Part shown: positions 1 to 8,917 of the stretch, piece by piece
Layout of the letters: every line of letters starts with the position of its first letter
How positions within the stretch are numbered: the stretch's first letter is position 1
Source of the DNA: Bradyrhizobiaceae bacterium
GTDB taxonomy: Bacteria > Pseudomonadota > Alphaproteobacteria > Rhizobiales > Xanthobacteraceae
Assembly (NCBI GenBank): GCA_947481635.1
Contig: CANKHJ010000001.1
Location: 23,528 to 87,527, forward strand
Length of the DNA stretch: 64,000 nt
Direction of reading: 5' to 3'
Program-made: the position numbers and the translations under genes
The notes under the pieces: generated by a model
Told to the model about the DNA's origin: nothing
The model's input: only the letters and a program-made list of their open reading frames with translations
Databases searched by the model: none

Positions 1-236
1 GAAGAGCCCGGTCATTGGCCAGCGCATGAATTGGCTTGCGCAGGTCTTGCCGGATTGCCCGAACGCGGCATAACCGGGACTGTTAACCGTCAGCGACTCC
101 TTTCTTATGCTTGCGAGCCGGCTATGGCAAGGAGCCATTCGCATTCGCGGCCAATTCGCAGGGCAGGGTAAAGAGTTAAGTTCCAGTTAACCACGGCGGC
201 CTATTGCGGTAGAACGGTCCGGAGGGTCGGGATTCG
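1..236. other. upstream region of the amidase gene
   Basis: I see no gene here. The stretch leads into the amidase start and ends with a good ribosome binding site (GGAGGG about nine bases before the ATG at 237). In related genomes the divergent neighbour is often the RNase E gene, which would lie outside the window; that is family knowledge only. Confidence 0.4.
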
Positions 237-1472
237 ATGTCTTTGTCTTTCCGCACATGGATGGTCGGTCTGCTCGGCGCGGTTTTCCTCGCCACGGCGG
301 CGCCCTCCCGTGCGGCCGAGCCGGATCAATTCGCGGTCGCAAGTGACGCACGGCTCGGCGGCGACGAGGCGCAAACCCGTTTCGTCATTGATCTTTCGCG
401 CAAGATCGACCTGCGCGCCTTCACGCTGGCCAATCCCTATCGCGTCGTGCTCGACATGCCGCAGGTCAATTTCCAGCTTCCCGCCAAGGTCGGCGAAAAG
501 GGCCGCGGCCTGGTCAAGGCGTTCCGGTTCGGCCTGGTGATGCAGGGCGGCTCGCGCGTGGTGCTGGATCTCGCAAAGCCGGCGCGGATCGAGAAATCCT
601 TCGTGCTCGAGGCCGCCAACGGCCAGCCGGCGCGGCTGGTGCTCGACCTGGCGGCGATCGACCGTGACGCCTTCATGCGCAACATCGCGCTCGACAACCG
701 CGCGCCGGATGGCGCGACGCGCAAGTCCAATGTCCAGCCGACGCAGAAACAGGACGATCCGCGACCGATGGTGGTGATCGATCCGGGCCATGGCGGCATC
801 GACCAGGGCACCCAGGCCGCGAAGGGCTATTCCGAAAAAGACATCGTGCTCGAATTCGCGCTGGTGCTGCGCGACAAGCTTGAGAAGACCGGAAAATACC
901 GCGTCGCGATGACGCGCGCCGACGACACTTTCGTGCCGCTCGGCGAACGGGTCGCCTTCGCCCGCGCGCGCCAGGCGGGGTTGTTCATCTCGATCCATGC
1001 GGACTCGCTGGCGCGCCGCGAAGGCGAGGCGCAGGGCGCGAGCGTCTATACGCTGGCCGAGCAGGCGTCCGACGCCGAGGCCGCGCGGCTGGCCGAGGCC
1101 GAAAACCGCGCCGACGCGATTTCCGGCGTCGATCTGTCGAGCGAACCGGGCGACGTCGCCGACATTCTGATCGACCTGGCGCAGCGCGAGACCAAGACCT
1201 TCTCGATGAAATTCGCCCAGTCCCTGGTCGGCGAATTGCGCAACACCGCCAAGTTGCACAAGAATCCGCTGAAGTCGGCCGGCTTCATGGTGCTCAAGGC
1301 GCCCGACGTGCCCTCGGTGCTGGTCGAACTCGGCTACGTCACCAGCCAGAGCGACCTGAAGGCGCTGACCTCGAATGTCTGGCGCGACAAGACCGCGGAG
1401 GCGCTGACGCGCGCGGTGGATCAGTTCTTTGGGACGCGTGTTGCCGGAACCGGTGTGCCGGGCCGGAATTGA
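237..1472 (+). CDS. amiC: N-acetylmuramoyl-L-alanine amidase (AmiC type, AMIN + Amidase_3)
   Basis: Periplasmic zinc amidase of 411 residues that cuts the bond between N-acetylmuramic acid and the stem peptide during cell separation and wall turnover. A signal peptide occupies about residues 1-26 (cleavage near SRA-AEP). An AMIN domain (about 30-145) for envelope targeting is followed by the Amidase_3 domain (about 178-400). Visible zinc ligands are His185 in DPGHGG, Glu200 and His254 in SIHADS; Glu364 in VELGY is the expected catalytic acid. A GGAGGG site supports the ATG. The PBP1A gene follows about 110 bases later, so both probably serve the cell wall together. Confidence 0.93.
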   Translation: MSLSFRTWMVGLLGAVFLATAAPSRAAEPDQFAVASDARLGGDEAQTRFVIDLSRKIDLRAFTLANPYRVVLDMPQVNFQLPAKVGEKGRGLVKAFRFGLVMQGGSRVVLDLAKPARIEKSFVLEAANGQPARLVLDLAAIDRDAFMRNIALDNRAPDGATRKSNVQPTQKQDDPRPMVVIDPGHGGIDQGTQAAKGYSEKDIVLEFALVLRDKLEKTGKYRVAMTRADDTFVPLGERVAFARARQAGLFISIHADSLARREGEAQGASVYTLAEQASDAEAARLAEAENRADAISGVDLSSEPGDVADILIDLAQRETKTFSMKFAQSLVGELRNTAKLHKNPLKSAGFMVLKAPDVPSVLVELGYVTSQSDLKALTSNVWRDKTAEALTRAVDQFFGTRVAGTGVPGRN

Positions 1473-1581
1473 GCTTGTGGGATTGAGCCTGGAAACTTGG
1501 GTATAAGCCCTAGTTTCAACATAAAACCACGCGAGCTAAAGCGTGGGAACCGGGCAGCGCCCGGCGAGGGTGAAGACCAGA

Positions 1582-4032
1582 ATGACAAGGCTGTTTCTCC
1601 GCTTCCTGGGTTGGATGTTCGCGGCCGGCACGATCCTGTTCATCGTCGGCGTCGCGGGCGTGGCCGGAATGCTGTGGCATTATTCCCAGGATCTGCCGGA
1701 CTACACCCAGCTGCAAAAATACGAGCCCCCGGTGATGACCCGGGTTCATGCCAGCGACGGCGCGCTGGTGTCCGAGTATGCGCGGCAACGCCGGCTCTAC
1801 CTGCCGATCCAGGCGGTGCCCAAGCGCGTCATCAACGCCTTCGTCGCCGCCGAGGACAAGAATTTCTACGAGCATGGCGGCATCGACTTTCAGGGCGTCG
1901 CGCGCGCGCTGCTGACCAATTGGAATAACCGCGGGTCCGGGGCGCGTCCGCAGGGCGCCTCGACCATCACCCAGCAGGTGGCCAAGAATTTCCTGCTGAC
2001 CAACGAGACCTCGATCGACCGCAAGGTCAAGGAATCGTTGCTCTCGATGAAGATCGAGCGGACCTTCTCGAAGGAGAAGATCCTCGAACTCTACCTCAAT
2101 GAGATCTATCTCGGCTTCTCGGCCTATGGCATCGCGGCCGCGTCGCTGCTGTATTTCGACAAGTCGGTGAACGAGTTGACTGTTGCGGAAGCCGCCTATC
2201 TCGCGGCTTTGCCGAAGGCGCCGAGCGACCTGCATCCGTTCCGCAACCGCGAACGCGCGACCGGACGGCGCAACTACGTCATCGACCGCATGTTGGAAGA
2301 GAAATTCATCACCGCGCAGGAGGCCGAGGCGGCAAAGAAGTCTCCGCTCACCGTCACCCAGCGTGCCACCGGCTCGCATATCGTCGCCGCGGATTATTTC
2401 GCCGAAGAGGTGCGCCGCGAAATTCTCGCGAAATACGACGAGACCACGCTTTATGAAGGCGGCCTGTCGGTCCGCACCACGCTCGATCCGAAGCTGCAGG
2501 TGCTGGCGCGCAAGTCGCTAGTCGACGGGCTGGTGAAATATGACGAGAACCAGGGCTATCGCGGCGCCATCACCAAGATCGAGATCGACGGCGATTGGGG
2601 CGTGAAGCTCGCCGAAGTGAAGGCGTTGTCCGATATCGCGCCGTGGCGGCTCGCCGTGGTGCTCGAGGCCGGAGACGCGTCGGCGCGCATCGGTCTGCAG
2701 CCGGGCCGCGAGGCCGGCGCGCTGTCGCGCACCCGCGATATCGGCACCATCAATCTCGATGGCGCGAAATGGGCCAAGGCGCCCGGCGGCCGCGCAATCA
2801 CCAAGGTGAACCAGGCGCTCGCGCCCGGCGACGTGGTCTATGTCGAGCCGCTGAAGGACAACGTGTTCCGTCTGCGCCAGACGCCCGAGGTGTCCGGCGC
2901 GATCGTTGCGATGGATCCGCAGACCGGCCGCGTGCTCGCGATGGTCGGCGGCTTCTCGTTCGACCAGAGCCAGTTCAACCGCGCGACGCAGGCGATGCGT
3001 CAGCCGGGATCGTCGTTCAAGCCGTTCGTCTATGCGGCAGCCCTCGACAATGGCTATACCCCCTCGACGGTGGTGATAGACGCGCCGATCGAAGTCGATC
3101 AGGGGCCGGGCCTCGGCGTCTGGCGTCCGGAGAATTATTCGACCGGAAAATATTACGGGCCGCAGACTTTGCGCTTCGGCATCGAGCAATCCCGCAACGT
3201 GATGACGGTGCGGCTCGCGCAAGACGTCGGCATGCCGCTGATCGCCGAATATGCCAAGCGCTTCGGCGTCTATGACGACCTGCCGCCTTATCTCTCGTTC
3301 GCGCTTGGCGCCGGCGAGACCACGGTGATGCGCATGGTCACTGCCTACGCGATGTTCGACAATGGCGGCCGCCGCATCAAGCCGACGCTGATCGACCGCA
3401 TCCAGGACCGCTACGGCAAGACCATCTTCAAGCATGACGAGCGTGAGTGCCGCGGTTGCGTCGCGGAGGGCTGGCAAAGTCAGCCGGAGCCGTCGCTGGT
3501 CGACCGCCGCGAGCAGGTGCTCGATCCGATGACCGCCTATCAGATCACCTCGATGATGGAGGGCGTGGTCCAGCGCGGCACCGGCACCGCGCTTCGCGAG
3601 GTCAATCGCCACATCGCCGGCAAGACCGGCACCACCAATGACGAGAAGGACACCTGGTTCGTCGGCTTTTCGCCGGACATGGTGGTCGGCGTCTATCTCG
3701 GTCACGACAAGCCGAAGCCGCTCGGCCGCGGCGCGACCGGCGGACAATTGGCCGCGCCGATCGTGAAGGACTTCATGAAGGTCGCGCTGGCCGACAAGCC
3801 GGACGTGCCGTTCCGCGTGCCGGCCGGCGTGAAGCTGATCCGCATCGACCCCAAGTCCGGATTACGTGCCGGCCCTGGCACCGAGCGCGCGATCCTCGAA
3901 GCGTTCAAGCCGGGCACCGCGCCGCCCGATAGCTACGCCGTGATCGGCACCACCGATCCGGATGGCCGGCCGATTTCCGTCTCGCCCGAGGCCGACCGCG
4001 CGGTGCGCAGCGGCACCGGCGGGCTTTACTGA
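1582..4032 (+). CDS. mrcA: penicillin-binding protein 1A (bifunctional transglycosylase/transpeptidase)
   Basis: Class A PBP, 816 residues from the chosen ATG. It polymerises glycan strands and crosslinks stem peptides at the inner membrane. A single N-terminal membrane anchor (about residues 5-35) is followed by the GT51 domain, with the EDKNFYEHGG motif at Glu91. The transpeptidase domain shows SSFK (Ser477, Lys480), an SRN motif and KTGTT starting at Lys681. I prefer the ATG at 1582 because it sits directly before the membrane anchor; in-frame GTG codons at 1543 and 1570 would add 13 or 4 residues. Length is normal for the family. Confidence 0.94.
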   Translation: MTRLFLRFLGWMFAAGTILFIVGVAGVAGMLWHYSQDLPDYTQLQKYEPPVMTRVHASDGALVSEYARQRRLYLPIQAVPKRVINAFVAAEDKNFYEHGGIDFQGVARALLTNWNNRGSGARPQGASTITQQVAKNFLLTNETSIDRKVKESLLSMKIERTFSKEKILELYLNEIYLGFSAYGIAAASLLYFDKSVNELTVAEAAYLAALPKAPSDLHPFRNRERATGRRNYVIDRMLEEKFITAQEAEAAKKSPLTVTQRATGSHIVAADYFAEEVRREILAKYDETTLYEGGLSVRTTLDPKLQVLARKSLVDGLVKYDENQGYRGAITKIEIDGDWGVKLAEVKALSDIAPWRLAVVLEAGDASARIGLQPGREAGALSRTRDIGTINLDGAKWAKAPGGRAITKVNQALAPGDVVYVEPLKDNVFRLRQTPEVSGAIVAMDPQTGRVLAMVGGFSFDQSQFNRATQAMRQPGSSFKPFVYAAALDNGYTPSTVVIDAPIEVDQGPGLGVWRPENYSTGKYYGPQTLRFGIEQSRNVMTVRLAQDVGMPLIAEYAKRFGVYDDLPPYLSFALGAGETTVMRMVTAYAMFDNGGRRIKPTLIDRIQDRYGKTIFKHDERECRGCVAEGWQSQPEPSLVDRREQVLDPMTAYQITSMMEGVVQRGTGTALREVNRHIAGKTGTTNDEKDTWFVGFSPDMVVGVYLGHDKPKPLGRGATGGQLAAPIVKDFMKVALADKPDVPFRVPAGVKLIRIDPKSGLRAGPGTERAILEAFKPGTAPPDSYAVIGTTDPDGRPISVSPEADRAVRSGTGGLY

Positions 4033-4113
4033 TCGGCCTGCGCATCCTACATCCGGCAAGTCACTCCCAGACTCTTGCTCAACATCATTCGCAGCGGATC
4101 GCGGTAAACCTCA

Positions 4114-5245
4114 ATGCGCGCCGAAACCCAGGCCAATGTCGATGCCATCAAGCAGTCCGTAGGGCTGCTGAGGAGGCATCTTTGACTTCGACACCGCACG
4201 CATTCGTCTCGCCGAGCTGAACAAGCAGACTGAAGACCCGAGTTTCTGGAACGATGCGCCGCGCGCCCAGAAGGTGATGCAGGAGCGCAACGCGCTCGAA
4301 GACCAGCTCAACGCCATCGGCCGCATCGAGCGTGAGGTCGAGGACCAGCTGATGCTGATCGAGCTCGGCGAATCCGAAGACGACCAGAAGACCATCGCCG
4401 ACGCCGAAGAGGTTCTTCGGAAACTGAAGTCCGAGGTTGCGCGTCGCGAGCTCGAGGCGCTGCTTTCCGGTGAAGCCGATTCCAACGACAGCTTCCTTGA
4501 GGTCCATGCCGGCGCGGGCGGCACCGAAAGCCAGGACTGGGCCAATATGCTGCTGCGCATGTATACGCGCTGGGCCGAACAGCACGGCTACAAGGTCGAG
4601 TATCTGGAAGAGACCTCGGGCGAGGAGGCCGGCATCAAGTCGGCCACGGTGCAGATCAAGGGCCACAACGCGTTCGGCTGGCTCAAGACCGAGGGCGGCG
4701 TGCATCGCCTGGTGCGGATCTCGCCATTCGATTCCAACGCGCGCCGCCACACCTCATTCGCCAGCGTGGTGGTCTATCCGGTGGTCGACGACCGCATCAT
4801 CATCGAGATCGACGAGAAGGACGTGCGCACCGACACGATGCGCGCGCAGGGCGCCGGCGGTCAGCACGTCAACAAGACCGATTCCGCGGTGCGCCTGACG
4901 CATCTTCCGACCGGCGTGGCGGTGCTGGTGCAGCAGGAGCGTTCGCAGCACAAGAACCGCGCCCAGGCCTGGACCATGCTGCGCGCCAAGCTTTACGAGC
5001 GCGAATTGCGCAAGCGCGAGGAAGCCGCCCAGGCGGAACAGGCCGCCAAGACCGACATCGGCTGGGGCCACCAGATCCGGTCCTACGTGCTGCAGCCGTA
5101 TCAGATGGTGAAGGACCTGCGCACCGGGGTCTCGACCTCCGATAGCGCCGGCGTGCTCGACGGCGACCTCGACGACTTCATGGCGGCCACCCTGGCCCAG
5201 AAGGCGTTCGGTACCGGCCCGGACAAGGTCGACGACGTCGATTAG
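4114..5245 (+). CDS. prfB: peptide chain release factor 2, with programmed +1 frameshift
   Basis: RF2 recognises UAA and UGA and releases the peptide. The gene is in two frames: 4114-4182 encodes 23 residues up to an in-frame TGA at 4183-4185, and reading resumes at 4184 in the +1 frame, giving 376 residues, the family length. The shift site matches the known autoregulatory signal: AGGAGG, three bases, then CTT TGA C. The product has the RF2 specificity tripeptide SPF (203-205) and the catalytic GGQ (248-250). An in-frame TAA at 4105 makes ATG 4114 the first possible start. A start at 4274 in the downstream frame would lose the N-terminal domain and is not the true start. Confidence 0.95.
4171..4185 (+). 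promoter_or_regulatory. prfB programmed +1 frameshift signal
   Basis: The internal Shine-Dalgarno AGGAGG (4171-4176) lies three bases before the slippery CTT (4180-4182), followed by TGA C. This is the spacing known from E. coli prfB, where low RF2 makes the ribosome pause at UGA and slip forward. The downstream frame opens at GAC 4184 and runs without a stop to 5245. Confidence 0.93.
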
Positions 5246-5511
5246 GCCGGAGGGGGGAGCCTAACTCGCTCGCTTCGCTCTGCACGGCGTACCAGGCCCC
5301 TACCTTCGCGGGGGCGACCGCCTCTGATTGGGTTGCAGCTGTGATTCCTTAGGAATCTGCCATTTCTGCAGCGTCCTGATACCCGAAACCATGCCCTGGC
5401 CGCATGGACTCCCTGCAAAATTGTGCATCGCAACATAGGGCGAACAGGACTATCTACCCCTTTGTCTAGAGGGAACAAGGAAACGCCTGGGTCACCGAAA
5501 GGAAAGACACC
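5246..5511. other. intergenic region between prfB and a small protein gene
   Basis: About 265 bases without a supported gene. A 78-codon minus-strand frame (5242-5478) has no recognisable features and I do not call it. The last bases before the downstream ATG at 5512 carry a good AAAGGAAAG ribosome binding site. Confidence 0.4.
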
Positions 5512-5745
5512 ATGGCCTCGACCTACCCGCTCTCACATTCCGTTGGTCAGGAACTGAGTGCCCCGGCCCAGCGCGCGAGCGTTGCAGCCAAGCCCGCCAA
5601 GCGTTCGTTCTGGCGCACGATTTATGACGCGATGATTCACGCGCAGGCCCGTCGTGCCGACCGCGAGATCGCGCGCCTGTTCGGAAACGGCAAGTTCACC
5701 GATAACGCCGAGCGTACCGTTTACCGGCGCTATCTCGGCATCTGA
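5512..5745 (+). CDS. small basic protein, DUF1127-like
   Basis: A 77-residue protein with an Arg/Lys-rich C-terminal half. The central part (FWRTIYDAMIHAQARRADRE) resembles the short arginine-rich helices of DUF1127-like proteins and small proteins common in Hyphomicrobiales; the match is from memory and function is unknown. There is no signal peptide or membrane segment, so it should be cytoplasmic. AAAGGAAAG about six bases upstream supports the start. It is a lone gene followed by a hairpin, with the carbonic anhydrase gene converging from the other strand. Confidence 0.8.
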   Translation: MASTYPLSHSVGQELSAPAQRASVAAKPAKRSFWRTIYDAMIHAQARRADREIARLFGNGKFTDNAERTVYRRYLGI

Positions 5746-5758
5746 TCGCTCTCAGCAA

Positions 5759-5787
5759 CCGTGATCCGTTCTCGGATCGGATCACGG
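5759..5787. terminator. shared hairpin between convergent genes
   Basis: Perfect 10-bp inverted repeat CCGTGATCCG (5759-5768) and CGGATCACGG (5778-5787) with a 9-base loop. It lies after the small gene ending at 5745, and its right arm covers the stop codon of the carbonic anhydrase gene (5782-5784). There is no T run, so a factor-independent terminator is uncertain; an mRNA 3' end stabiliser is equally possible. Confidence 0.5.
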
Positions 5788-6408
5788 TGCGGCGCGCGCG
5801 AGCCGCTCGACGTCATCGGGGCTGCCGACCGTGACTTCGAGGTCTTTGATCAGGCCGTTCGCCAGCGAATAGACCCAGCCGTGGACGCAGACATTCTGGC
5901 CGCGCGCCCAGGCCTCCTGCAGGAACACGTCCGCCGCGACGTTGCGCACCTGCCGGATCACGTTCAATTCGCACAACCGGTCGAGGCGGGCGACGGGCTC
6001 GATGATCGCTTCGAGCGCGTCGCGGTTCTCGTAGGCGACCTCCCGCACCGGATGCAGCCAATGGTCGACGAGGCCGCGCCGCTTGCCGTCGACCGCCGCG
6101 GCCACGCCGCCACAGCCATAATGCCCGACCACCATGATGTGCTTCACGCGCAGCACGTCGACCGCGAATTGCAGCACCGAGAGATAATTGGCGTCCTGCG
6201 GCGGGGCGAGGTTGGCGACATTGCGATGCACGAAGAGTTCGCCGGGATCGAGATCGACGATCTCGTTGGCCGGGACCCGGCTGTCGGAACAGCCGATCCA
6301 TAGATATTCCGGGGCCTGCTGGCGCGCGAGCCGCCGAAAGAAATCAGCGTCGGTCGCGACCATGCGCGCGGCCCAGGCGCGGTTATTCGATTTCAGGTCT
6401 TCCAACAT
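5782..6408 (-). CDS. beta-class carbonic anhydrase
   Basis: Zinc enzyme of 208 residues interconverting CO2 and bicarbonate in the cytoplasm. The family motif C-x-D-S-R is present (Cys40, Asp42, Arg44), and HYGCGG supplies His96 and Cys99, completing the Cys2-His zinc site with the Asp/Arg dyad. Length fits bacterial beta enzymes (about 210-220). It stands alone, converging with the small gene and followed downstream by a hairpin. Nothing in the sequence shows its regulation. Confidence 0.95.
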   Translation of the reverse strand: MLEDLKSNNRAWAARMVATDADFFRRLARQQAPEYLWIGCSDSRVPANEIVDLDPGELFVHRNVANLAPPQDANYLSVLQFAVDVLRVKHIMVVGHYGCGGVAAAVDGKRRGLVDHWLHPVREVAYENRDALEAIIEPVARLDRLCELNVIRQVRNVAADVFLQEAWARGQNVCVHGWVYSLANGLIKDLEVTVGSPDDVERLARAAP

Positions 6409-6514
6409 GAGGCAGCGATAGCGTCGACGCGGGCGGGCCGCAAGCGGGCAGATTCGAGGACGGAGACGAGCGGCCGGCTTTGCCGCCGGCCGTTTCGCAG
6501 CACAGCTTCGGTCG

Positions 6515-7030
6515 TCAACCGCAACAGGCGGCCTTGGTGTTCACCGGAACACAACTGGATTGTTGCTCGTCCAGCCATCGGTCGCGTGGCTTGCAACTCG
6601 ATGGGCGTGGCGAGAGCGGAACGCGGACGATATCGCCAGCGACATCGATTGAATCGGCCTTGTAAAGCTGCATCGGATTGACGCCGTCACTGACCTCGAA
6701 TGTCAGCTTCGCCTCCGGCGCGAACGGGACGCTGTCGGAAACCTTACGCATGATCGCGAGAAATTTGCTGGCCGGCATATGGCCGCGATTGTCTTCGACG
6801 ATGTCCCAAAGCTGAATGAACGTCTCCTGCCAGCTCTCGGGATTGGCCCCGCAATCGAGCGCGTTGAAGGACCCGCTTTTCACTTCCGTGACGTGATAGC
6901 TCGGCTGTACGTCGTGCCCGTCATAGTGAAACACCAGGCGTCGGTCCTTATTGGCAGCCAGCGTTTCGAGCAGATAGGCCGTCGAAATTTCACCATCGAG
7001 CATGGGAACGGGCTTGGCGAGGTCAAGCAT
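6515..7030 (-). CDS. DUF6428 family protein of an arsenic-type locus
   Basis: A 171-residue protein of a family often found beside arsR genes; biochemical function unknown. Family-like segments are SYHVTEV, the following LDCG and the nearby FIQLWD. The C-terminus is cysteine-rich (SSC...AACCG), which could bind a thiophilic metal or metalloid, but that is inference. It is transcribed away from arsR, with only 49 bases between the two starts and a near-perfect palindrome in between, so it is very likely under the same ArsR repressor. Confidence 0.75.
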   Translation of the reverse strand: MLDLAKPVPMLDGEISTAYLLETLAANKDRRLVFHYDGHDVQPSYHVTEVKSGSFNALDCGANPESWQETFIQLWDIVEDNRGHMPASKFLAIMRKVSDSVPFAPEAKLTFEVSDGVNPMQLYKADSIDVAGDIVRVPLSPRPSSCKPRDRWLDEQQSSCVPVNTKAACCG

Positions 7031-7041
7031 CTGGGATATCC

Positions 7042-7065
7042 ATAATTCAATGATTCTTGAATTAT
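7042..7065. promoter_or_regulatory. candidate ArsR operator
   Basis: Perfect 9-bp inverted repeat ATAATTCAA-N6-TTGAATTAT in the 49-bp gap between the divergent DUF6428 and arsR starts. The TTCAA-N6-TTGAA geometry fits operators of small winged-helix ArsR repressors. One repressor bound here could block both directions. Confidence 0.8.
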
Positions 7066-7079
7066 AGGATTATGAAAGA

Positions 7080-7448
7080 ATGGACGAACGTCAAGCCCAA
7101 TCCGCATTCGCGGCTTTGTCCCAGGGAACGCGGCTTCGCATTGTGCGAATGCTCGTCAAGGCAGGGCCGGAAGGCATGGCCGCCGGGGCGGTCGCCGCGG
7201 AGGCGGAAGTCTCAAGCTCCAACGTGTCCTTCCACCTGAAAGAACTCGAACACGCCGGCATGATCGCGGCGCGGCGCGAGGCGCGCTCGATCATCTATTC
7301 CGCCGACTACGACACGCTGCGCGACCTGATCGAATTTCTGATGAAAGACTGCTGCGCAGGTCATCCCGAGATCTGCACGCCGGCTTTGGCCAAGTCCTGT
7401 TGCGCACCGGCACCAGCCACCACCAAGAGGAAGAGGGCCTATGCCTGA
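7080..7448 (+). CDS. arsR: ArsR-family metalloid-responsive repressor
   Basis: Winged-helix repressor of 122 residues. The helix-turn-helix lies at about 36-58 (recognition helix around SSSNVSFHLKEL). The classical helix-3 CxC arsenite site is absent. Instead Cys91, Cys92 and Cys99 near the C-terminus, plus Cys108 and Cys109, resemble the variant arsenite site of the Acidithiobacillus ferrooxidans ArsR type. It heads a tightly packed run with arsC (8-bp overlap) and the MIP channel (4-bp overlap) and faces the DUF6428 gene across a palindrome. It likely autoregulates and senses As(III)/Sb(III). Confidence 0.92.
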   Translation: MDERQAQSAFAALSQGTRLRIVRMLVKAGPEGMAAGAVAAEAEVSSSNVSFHLKELEHAGMIAARREARSIIYSADYDTLRDLIEFLMKDCCAGHPEICTPALAKSCCAPAPATTKRKRAYA

Positions 7449-7968
7449 CGGCACCTGCAATGTGCTATTTTTATGCACGCATAATTCGGCGCGCTCTGTG
7501 ATCGCCGAAGCGATTCTCAACAAGCTCGGCAGGGGCAGGTTCCGCGCGTTCAGCGCCGGAAGTCAGCCGAGCGGCAGGGTCAACCCGCATGCCCTCCGCA
7601 TGCTTGAGGGGCTTGGCTATGACGTCAGCGGGTTTCGCTCGAAGTCCTGGGATGAGTTCGCCGGACCGGGCGCGCCCGCGTTCGATTTTGTTTTCACTGT
7701 CTGCGACGATGCGGCCAGCGAGACCTGCCCGGTCTGGCCGGGGCAACCGATGACGGCGCATTGGGGAATTCCCGATCCTTCGCGGGCCACGGGCACTGAA
7801 GCGGAGATCGCCAACGTGTTCAACGAGACCCATCGCATGTTGTGGATGCGCATCGGCGTTTTCGTGGAATTGCCGATCGCGAGCCTTGAACGTCTTACCT
7901 TACAGGGGCGGCTCAAAGAGATCGGGCGCATGGACGGAGCGACGCGTCGCGCGACGGATCAGGCGTGA
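7441..7968 (+). CDS. arsC: arsenate reductase, LMW-phosphatase (thioredoxin) type
   Basis: 175-residue protein of the low-molecular-weight tyrosine phosphatase fold. The P-loop C-x5-R is CTHNSARS (Cys12 to Arg18), and a second pair of cysteines in VCDDAASETCP is placed as the redox shuttle of thioredoxin-linked ArsC. It reduces As(V) to As(III). A simple LMW phosphatase is less likely given that cysteine pair and the ars context. It overlaps arsR by 8 bases and the channel gene by 4, indicating translational coupling. Confidence 0.88.
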   Translation: MPDGTCNVLFLCTHNSARSVIAEAILNKLGRGRFRAFSAGSQPSGRVNPHALRMLEGLGYDVSGFRSKSWDEFAGPGAPAFDFVFTVCDDAASETCPVWPGQPMTAHWGIPDPSRATGTEAEIANVFNETHRMLWMRIGVFVELPIASLERLTLQGRLKEIGRMDGATRRATDQA

Positions 7969-8642
7969 CACCGGTATTCGACCTTCCGCGTCGGCTGGCA
8001 GCCGAAGCGCTCGGGACCGCGATCCTCGTGGCGACGGTCGTCGGCTCGGGCATCATGGCGGAGTCCTTGACCAAGGATGTTGCCTTGGCGCTGCTGGGCA
8101 ACACGCTGCCGACCGGGGCGATCCTCGTCGTGCTGATTACGATCCTGGGGCCGATTTCCGGAGCGCATTTCAATCCCGCAGTGTCGCTGATCTTTGCGTT
8201 ACGGCGCGATCTCGCGGTCAGTGACGCGGTGCTTTACGTCGGCGCCCAGATATTGGGCGGCATCGCCGGCACAATGATCGCCCATCTCATGTTCGGGCTC
8301 CCGCTGATCGAGGCTTCTGTGAAAATGCGCACCGGCGGTGCGCAATGGTTTGCAGAAGCGGTCGCTGCCTTTGGCTTGGTCGCAACCATCCTTGGCGGGA
8401 TACGATTTGCGAGTGCGTCCGTTCCATGGCTGGTGGGTCTCTACATCACCGCCGCTTACTGGTTTACGGCGTCGACGTCCTTCGCCAATCCCGCCGTGGC
8501 AATTGCACGATCCCTGACCAACAGTTTTTCAGGCATTCGACCCAACGATCTTCCAGGATTTATTGTTGCGGAGCTGATCGGCGCTCTCGTCGCGTTTGCG
8601 GTCATGACGTGGCTGTTGCGGCCCCAGTCCAGAGATCGCTGA
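7965..8642 (+). CDS. aqpS: MIP/aquaglyceroporin channel, probable arsenite efflux (AqpS-like)
   Basis: 225-residue inner-membrane channel with six hydrophobic segments and two NPA boxes (HFNPAVSL and FANPAVAI). In Sinorhizobium meliloti an aquaglyceroporin in the ars operon lets As(III) made by ArsC leave the cell; the same arrangement here suggests that role. The start is GTG at 7965, overlapping the arsC stop as GTGA. No ArsB or Acr3 pump is present in the window, so the channel may be the only exit. The symbol is by context. Confidence 0.85.
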   Translation: MTPVFDLPRRLAAEALGTAILVATVVGSGIMAESLTKDVALALLGNTLPTGAILVVLITILGPISGAHFNPAVSLIFALRRDLAVSDAVLYVGAQILGGIAGTMIAHLMFGLPLIEASVKMRTGGAQWFAEAVAAFGLVATILGGIRFASASVPWLVGLYITAAYWFTASTSFANPAVAIARSLTNSFSGIRPNDLPGFIVAELIGALVAFAVMTWLLRPQSRDR

Positions 8643-8917
8643 TTCTCACTGCGGAATGACGGTTTGGACGCCAGTGAACCCGCGCGCTCATGCGCACTCG
8701 CGCGCGCGTATCTTGCAAGATCAGGGGCCTCGCGGATTCTCTGCGCGCCGGTGATGGCCCGCAAGACCCGTAGCTGCCATTTGCTCACGCGTGCCTATTT
8801 CGGTGCCACATCAGGCCTAAATGGCTTGCGCGCCTGGCGACGAGCGTGCATCGACGCAGACGAAATCCGCATGCTGCGTCGGTCGCCGGTCCGGCCAGAT
8901 TTTAGCCAGGTGATCGA
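8643..8917. other. region between the ars operon and an MFS gene
   Basis: About 275 bases without a supported gene. An 85-codon plus frame (8664-8921) has a low-complexity translation with no recognisable family. I see no strong hairpin or operator. Confidence 0.35.

Noticed and set aside
5242..5478. 78-codon minus frame after prfB
   Set aside because: No recognisable features; it overlaps the prfB stop region and has low-complexity content.
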